Position numbers and translations under genes: made by a program. From assembly GCF_900177805.1 (NCBI RefSeq), contig NZ_FXAX01000001.1, forward strand, positions 930,001 to 994,000: 64,000 nt of DNA, given 5' to 3'. Of this stretch, positions 59,891 to 64,000 are shown piece after piece (position 1 is the first letter of the stretch; each line of letters starts with the position of its first letter). This DNA comes from Fibrobacter sp. UWB13. GTDB taxonomy: Bacteria > Fibrobacterota > Fibrobacteria > Fibrobacterales > Fibrobacteraceae. Below the pieces are notes generated by a model. It saw nothing but the letters and a program-made list of their open reading frames with translations. It ran no database searches and was not told the origin of the DNA.

Positions 59891-60775
59891 TTAGGGTCTT
59901 GTAATGACCATTTCTAAAAATCCGTTGCCCGTTGTACGCATTTCAATCATTTCGCCGCTAGAAGCCTTGGCTTTAAAGACTGTTATATACTCCGGAGGGA
60001 CACCCTTAGAAAGAATCATCTCGATTTCCTTAGCCGAAATCATGGATTTTGCGTTCCACTTGTCCATATACCAGTGCCATGGCTGCCAGTTGAAAATGCC
60101 ACGGGTCGACTGCACAAAGGCACGGAGCATCATAGAATATTCATACTTCAAAAAACCGAGATAGTCGTTCACTTCGGTACGCTTTTCGACAATAGTCTTC
60201 TTTGCAAAATCGGGATCGTAACGGAGCGGGGTTTTATCGGGATTGTCATACGTAAAACGAATCATCTTGTCCAGCACAGAGATTTTCAAGTTCGGACGGT
60301 CGAGATGCACGAACTCCTTTTCAGAAATTTGTTTGTAATCTCTGAACACGACATCGGGAGAAAGGACCTTGTTGAGCTTCAGCTGAACCGGCTTACCATC
60401 GAGAGCCCCAAGTTCGTAAAAGACAATGACCTCGCCCGCCCCCTTCGGCAAGAGCACAGCAAGCAACGGCTTTGCGCGTTCGGTAATCGCCCAAATCATC
60501 TTCGGCTTGTTCGTCGAATTCAGAAGCGGGTCCAAGACCTTCATCACGGACGGATCACGAACGCCGTTCACGTCCCATTCCATCCACGTTCCCGTACCGC
60601 CGACAGAATCGAGCACGTCAAAAAGGCGCCCGCCTAAAAAGCCATCCTTCGCTTCGATAGCGCCATAGATTTTAGTCGAGCCCACCGACTTTGCTTTCGC
60701 AGAAGATGCGGGTGCAGCAAACGCAGAAGTCACAAGAATGGAAAAAAGCGCACAAACCGCAAGAAACTTACGCAT
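59891..60775 (-). CDS. Secreted protein of unknown function
   Basis: 294 residues with signal peptide MRKFLAVCALFSILVTSAFA. AAGG lies ten bases before the ATG at 60775; a GTG two codons earlier is possible. The mature part is alpha/beta with WMEWDVNGVRDPSVMKVLDP, GEVIVFYELGALDGKPVQLK, EFVHLDRPNLKISVLDK and a terminal VFKAKASSGEMIEMRTTG strand pair. I know no family. Located directly before the PorU-like gene and after a lipoprotein gene on the same strand, so a part in the same envelope process is possible. Confidence 0.65.
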   Translation of the reverse strand: MRKFLAVCALFSILVTSAFAAPASSAKAKSVGSTKIYGAIEAKDGFLGGRLFDVLDSVGGTGTWMEWDVNGVRDPSVMKVLDPLLNSTNKPKMIWAITERAKPLLAVLLPKGAGEVIVFYELGALDGKPVQLKLNKVLSPDVVFRDYKQISEKEFVHLDRPNLKISVLDKMIRFTYDNPDKTPLRYDPDFAKKTIVEKRTEVNDYLGFLKYEYSMMLRAFVQSTRGIFNWQPWHWYMDKWNAKSMISAKEIEMILSKGVPPEYITVFKAKASSGEMIEMRTTGNGFLEMVITRP

Positions 60776-60811
60776 AGACACTATACCTTGATTTGAAGTC
60801 CGAAAAAAGAA

Positions 60812-61531
60812 TTAAAAACCAATAGGCTCAAACAACGATTCGTCCAAACGCGAATACTGCAAGTGGTACTTTTTGTCGAGCCAGTAAAGGGCAAGCTTTG
60901 CACCAGTCCAGTTTTTCTTCGCAGCAGTCGCTTCGACACCCTTCGTGATGAGCGGGAGCGTTTCAATCAAGTCGAGTTTCCACTTGGTATCGTCCCAGTT
61001 AAAGAGCATAATCGGAACCTTCGGGCTTGAAGCAAGTCCAACACTTCCGCGGTCGTTCCTGACTTCGAACGGTCCCATTTTCACGTGGTCCACCACATCC
61101 AAAAAGCCGCTATCGTAAAGGAGCAAGTAAAGCATGCGGTAATCCGGCACGGTCCAGAGGTGTTCGCGTTCGTAAAGCCTGTAAAGCACGATGGCGTAGG
61201 CTTCGTAGAACTGGCATGTGTCCATAGCGGCGGCATCATAAGACTTGGCGTGGCTTTCGAGTTCATTAAGCCAATCTTCCGAAGGGTCCGTCAAGAAATC
61301 AAGCAAGATATCGTGCGGAGCGCGGTTTTTGACCGAGGACTTGAACAGTTCATACATCTCTTCGAGCATGACAAGCTTTTGGGATTCCTGGGCTTTGACC
61401 TTTGCGTCACGGACGGCTGCCGTCTCGGTTGGTTCACCCGCAGAGCCTTGAGAAGACCCGGCACAACCCGCCATAATTGCAAAAACGCTCACCAAAAGCG
61501 CTAGAACTATTTTATTTTTCAGAACATGCAT
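60812..61531 (-). CDS. Lipoprotein of unknown function
   Basis: 239 residues. Signal peptide with lipobox IMAGC (Cys23). The mature protein is largely helical (KLVMLEEMYELFKSSVKNRA, YEAYAIVLYRLYEREHLW) with a later strand region (GPFEVRNDRGSVGL). AGGTAGG lies seven bases before the ATG at 61531. The start codon shares the palindrome ATGCAT (61526-61531) with the start of the divergent release-factor-like gene. First gene of the four-gene run that leads to the PorU-like protease. Confidence 0.7.
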   Translation of the reverse strand: MHVLKNKIVLALLVSVFAIMAGCAGSSQGSAGEPTETAAVRDAKVKAQESQKLVMLEEMYELFKSSVKNRAPHDILLDFLTDPSEDWLNELESHAKSYDAAAMDTCQFYEAYAIVLYRLYEREHLWTVPDYRMLYLLLYDSGFLDVVDHVKMGPFEVRNDRGSVGLASSPKVPIMLFNWDDTKWKLDLIETLPLITKGVEATAAKKNWTGAKLALYWLDKKYHLQYSRLDESLFEPIGF

Positions 61532-62017
61532 CGCGATACCTACCTGAAAATGAATCTGGATGAACTTTTACGCGCCTGTTCCCTGAAAGGTTATCAGGGC
61601 AGCGGACCCGGCGGCCAGCATAGGAACAAGACCAATACCGGCGTTCATCTTTCGTTACAACAATATAATTTAGAAATTAAGTCTTCCGAAAGCAGGAGCG
61701 CAAAAGAGAACAAGATTCACGCCCTCCATCGCATGCAAATGGCGCTCGCCTTAAACGTTCGCGAAGAACCGCCCGCCGTCGAGATGAAATTCCCCGGGAG
61801 TAACGGGCATATCCAGCCGAGCAATCCGCAGTTTCCGCTGTTTGTGGCACACGTCTTTGACATCATGGCGACTAAAAACGGCGATACAAAAGCCGCAGCG
61901 GCGGCGTTCGGGCTGAGTCCGAGTGCGCTCGTGAAGATTTTACGGCAAGACAAAGCCTGTGCAGCGAAGTTGCAAGGAAATCGCGTCGAGAACGGGAAAA
62001 GTAAATTGCATTTGTAA
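61526..62017 (+). CDS. Peptide-chain-release-factor-like GGQ protein
   Basis: 163 residues. The RF1 domain motif GSGPGGQHRNKTNTGVHLSL carries the GGQ that triggers peptidyl-tRNA hydrolysis. It lacks the stop-codon recognition domain of RF1/RF2. The second half (KNGDTKAAAAAFGLSPSALV, KILRQDKACAAKLQ) looks like a helix-turn-helix, in place of the basic C-terminal tail of ArfB, so this is the 'peptide chain release factor-like protein' group, perhaps a rescue factor. The ATG at 61526 overlaps the divergent lipoprotein start; an in-frame ATG at 61550 is an alternative. No ribosome site for either. Confidence 0.8.
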   Translation: MHRDTYLKMNLDELLRACSLKGYQGSGPGGQHRNKTNTGVHLSLQQYNLEIKSSESRSAKENKIHALHRMQMALALNVREEPPAVEMKFPGSNGHIQPSNPQFPLFVAHVFDIMATKNGDTKAAAAAFGLSPSALVKILRQDKACAAKLQGNRVENGKSKLHL

Positions 62018-62046
62018 AATGCGGCTGCGGGATGCGCGCGGAATGA
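62018..62046. repeat. Degenerate REP-like sequence
   Basis: ATGCGGCTGCGGGATGCGCG then GGAATGACA: a worn copy of the hairpin family ending in ATGACA. Confidence 0.35.
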
Positions 62047-62161
62047 CAAATACAATCGCGCGGAATCTAGTTTAGAAAAATTTACAGAAATTTAGCGGAA
62101 TATTTGGAGCAAACTTGCGTGTTATATACGTGTAGGACCAACCATTATATCAGGAGGTTAT

Positions 62162-63400
62162 ATGAGTCCTACAACAAAAAAACACGTCTGCCGTTGTGCG
62201 GCTACGGCTCTTACTGCTCTTGCACTCTGGAATTGCTCTGACGAATCCAAGGCAGAGGCGCCCATCACCATCGAAATCGGCGAAACCGCGAACGTTGCGC
62301 TCAAGCTGGACTATACCGAAACACCCTTGCTCGATAGCCTTGTGCTGGACTGCTATGGCACGGATACGGTCCACCTCGTGCATTCCATCGAAAAGAAGTC
62401 GTTTAATCTCGACCTTTTCCCGGGTGACGACTGGACTTTTGAAGCGAAGCTCTACGCGAACGGTGCTTTGATGCAGAAAGGCGAAGTCACGACAGCCCTC
62501 GAAGCAGGTTCCGCCGTGAACTTGAACATTCCGATGCATGCGCTTGTCGGTTTTGTCTACGTGAAAATTCCTATCGGTTTCGGGAACCCTGCTGGTATCA
62601 AGAAAGGCGAAATGAAGCTCACCAGCGGAGACGAAACGTTCACCTACCCCATGGTGTTCGATTCGGACAACGTCACATTCACCAGTGACAACCTCAAGCT
62701 CGACCGAGAATACCACATCGCCATCTCGATGCAGGACGAAAGCGGAAAGACTATTTTCAGCATGGAAGACGACTTCACGCTTGACGAAAACACGCCTATT
62801 CCGAATTTCCAGATTGAATCGCTCCGCAGCAAGATAGCACTTGCCATCGACATTGCGAAGGACGTGAATTTGCAGGTATCGCTCAAGCTACCCGCCATGA
62901 AGCGTTCGCCAACCACAAATGACATCGTGGTCAGCGAGTTCTTTGTGCAGCCCAAGGATTCTACGCAGTACACGTTCGTGGAATTCTACAACGGCAGCAC
63001 GGACACGCTCGTTTTGGACAAATGCACGCTCGGGAAAACTTCGAACGTGAGCGGTGCGGCAGAAATCGCCACCATGACGTTCCCACCCAACGAAGTGCTT
63101 GTCGTTGGTAGTAGAGAAACCGCAGACATTGCAGGCATTTACAGGTACACCGAAAGCATGCCGCAATTCGGCAAGACTTCGGGTTCGATTGTGTTGCAGT
63201 GCAACGGGAACGTTCTCGACTCGCTCTATTACGGCAAGGCGGATACGCTCCACGTGACTCCGCTCCCCATCGGGTCTTCTTCGGCGGCGGTACGCAAGAG
63301 TACACAGCTCAATATCGGGTTGTGGAACAAGCGTAATGAACCGGATTCCTGGTGCACGGACACGCCTACGCCGGGCGTGATTTCCGCCTGCGGGAATTAA
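62162..63400 (+). CDS. Lipoprotein with C-terminal lamin-tail-like domain
   Basis: 412 residues; strong AGGAGG before the ATG. Lipoprotein signal with lipobox ALWNC (Cys25). Residues 30-240 are beta-rich repeats of about 60-70 residues (VALKLDYTETPLLDSLVLDC, DSDNVTFTSDNLKLDREYHI), similar to Ig-like folds. From about 255 the pattern IVVSEFFVQP, QYTFVEFYNGSTDTLVLDKC, FPPNEVLVVGSRET and SWCTDTPTPGVISACGN fits a lamin-tail domain (LTD), found in bacterial surface proteins. Role unknown, probably structural or substrate binding at the outer membrane. Terminator at 63437. Confidence 0.75.
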   Translation: MSPTTKKHVCRCAATALTALALWNCSDESKAEAPITIEIGETANVALKLDYTETPLLDSLVLDCYGTDTVHLVHSIEKKSFNLDLFPGDDWTFEAKLYANGALMQKGEVTTALEAGSAVNLNIPMHALVGFVYVKIPIGFGNPAGIKKGEMKLTSGDETFTYPMVFDSDNVTFTSDNLKLDREYHIAISMQDESGKTIFSMEDDFTLDENTPIPNFQIESLRSKIALAIDIAKDVNLQVSLKLPAMKRSPTTNDIVVSEFFVQPKDSTQYTFVEFYNGSTDTLVLDKCTLGKTSNVSGAAEIATMTFPPNEVLVVGSRETADIAGIYRYTESMPQFGKTSGSIVLQCNGNVLDSLYYGKADTLHVTPLPIGSSSAAVRKSTQLNIGLWNKRNEPDSWCTDTPTPGVISACGN

Positions 63401-63403
63401 AAA

Positions 63404-63434
63404 CGCCGATGCCGGAATAAATCCGGCATGACAA
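63404..63434. repeat. REP-like hairpin with CATGAC suffix
   Basis: GATGCCGGA, loop ATAAA, TCCGGCATGACA, three bases after the lipoprotein stop codon. Confidence 0.7.
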
Positions 63435-63436
63435 AC

Positions 63437-63465
63437 AAGGTCGTCCCGTTTTGGGGCGACCTTTT
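63437..63465. terminator. Terminator after the lamin-tail lipoprotein
   Basis: AAGGTCGTCCC, loop GTTTT, GGGGCGACCTTTT; one mismatch in the stem. Confidence 0.8.
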
Positions 63466-63470
63466 ACAAG

Positions 63471-63523
63471 ATGGCGATGCCGGAATGGTTCGGCAGGCTC
63501 ACCAACCTTAGTGCGGCATGACA
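63471..63523. repeat. REP-like element, long-loop form
   Basis: GATGCCGGAATGG at the left and TGCGGCATGACA at the right, with a 25-base insert between the arms. Together with 63404-63434 it forms a pair of the same family around the terminator. Confidence 0.55.
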
Positions 63524-63527
63524 ATGC

Positions 63528-63986
63528 TTAGGCGTGGATTTGGGAGCTGGCGCGTTCGATATCGAACAGGCGACGCAAGTTTTCGGCCTTGGCCGGTTCG
63601 CGTTCTTCCGGGAGCGTGAGCGGACCCATGTTGATGGCAACCAAGATTGAACCCGGATAGTTGTTCACGCGCTTGATGAAATCGCTGACGGAAACACCTT
63701 CGGTGTAGAAGTCCACGACGAACGTATCCCAGTCGTCTTCTTCGAGCTGCTGCAGAGCTTCTTCTTCGGTCTTCACGGCCTTGAAGTAAGCGCCCACGAG
63801 CAAGTCCGAAAGGACTTCGAGGCAGGCTTCACGGCGGACATCGTCTTCTTCCCAAATCAGGATGCGACGGTCGCTGTAGTCACGGACTTGCGGGACAAAG
63901 TTTTCTTCGGCGTTCAATGCATCGAGCATCGCACCGTTGGCTTCGTCCATTTCTTCATCATCAAAATTATCGATTTCTTTAGCCAT
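63528..63986 (-). CDS. Response-regulator-receiver-like protein with acidic N-terminus
   Basis: 152 residues, no output domain. Residues 1-38 are acidic and probably disordered (NFDDEEMDEANGAMLDALNA). From 40 on it follows the receiver fold: RILIWEEDDVRREACLEVL with the acidic pocket (Asp48, Asp49), then DTFVVDFYTEGVSVSDF with Asp92 in the phosphoacceptor position, and SILVAINMG. The conserved Thr/Ser and Lys of canonical receivers are not clear (the strand after SILVAINMG lacks an obvious Lys), so phosphorylation is uncertain. TATATT is six bases before the ATG and there is no ribosome site, suggesting a leaderless mRNA. Confidence 0.72.
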   Translation of the reverse strand: MAKEIDNFDDEEMDEANGAMLDALNAEENFVPQVRDYSDRRILIWEEDDVRREACLEVLSDLLVGAYFKAVKTEEEALQQLEEDDWDTFVVDFYTEGVSVSDFIKRVNNYPGSILVAINMGPLTLPEEREPAKAENLRRLFDIERASSQIHA

Positions 63987-63992
63987 AGTTAA

Positions 63993-63998
63993 AATATA
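63993..63998 (-). promoter_or_regulatory. -10 box of a probably leaderless promoter
   Basis: Minus strand TATATT, six bases before the ATG at 63986. The -35 region lies beyond the window. Confidence 0.45.
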
Positions 63999-64000
63999 GT

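Overview
The window looks like a chromosomal segment of a Fibrobacter species (Fibrobacterota, FCB group). The clues are a Gram-negative lipid A gene set, a large secreted GH51-type endoglucanase with N-terminal cellulose-binding-type modules of the kind known from Fibrobacter succinogenes, a PorU-like C25 peptidase, many outer-membrane barrels, L-lysine synthesis through diaminopimelate dehydrogenase, and -10 boxes that read TATATT or TATAAT. The attribution rests on recognition of protein families, not on a database search.

Layout. 1-5650 is AT-rich accessory DNA: a cut hypothetical gene, a small hypothetical, and an apparent operon (promoter near 5000, reading left) of an unknown protein, a 19-repeat BspA/DUF285 protein and an aspartic protease with two DTG motifs, next to a small protein with a caspase-like His/Cys pair. 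5680-15194 is housekeeping: DUF5662, CvfB, OmpA, a porin, tRNA-Glu, PpiD, then nadB, a Ser/Thr kinase and CvpA. 15198-24497 carries an amidohydrolase, a MurC-like ligase, RluD, LspA, a squalene-synthase-type enzyme, DnaA and Ddh. 24757-30382 is a four-gene envelope cluster (LolA-like, MMPL/RND, two outer-membrane barrels) that could carry a lipid across the periplasm. 31339-37921 is an eight-gene leftward run with lpxD, lpxC and fabZ at its core. 38037-45973 has an aldehyde/alcohol dehydrogenase pair, a thioesterase, glgB, a barrel protein, xerD and three identical tRNA-Lys genes. 45971-54597 has an envelope protein, the GH51 enzyme, a DsbA-like lipoprotein, a MetX-MetW fusion and yicC. 54825-63986 holds the PorU-like protease with three envelope-protein neighbours, a GGQ release-factor-like protein, a lamin-tail lipoprotein and a receiver-like protein.

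Non-coding structure is the most unusual aspect. (1) A hairpin element occurs downstream of xerD as a 92-bp tandem repeat, and again beside the MurC-like gene; inner stems differ between loci but remain paired, and in both places the 3' end of the neighbouring gene is duplicated. (2) Arrays with a strict 7-base phase (TTAGTCA / TTGGTCA type) lie in at least seven intergenic sites and supply the start codon of one gene and the stop codons of two others. (3) A second dispersed hairpin family ends in CATGAC. (4) Three genes have TATATT exactly six bases before ATG, suggesting leaderless mRNAs.

No CRISPR array, rRNA, complete insertion sequence or prophage was seen. Starts were moved to the codon with the best ribosome-binding site where one exists. 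All functional assignments come from reading motifs by eye.
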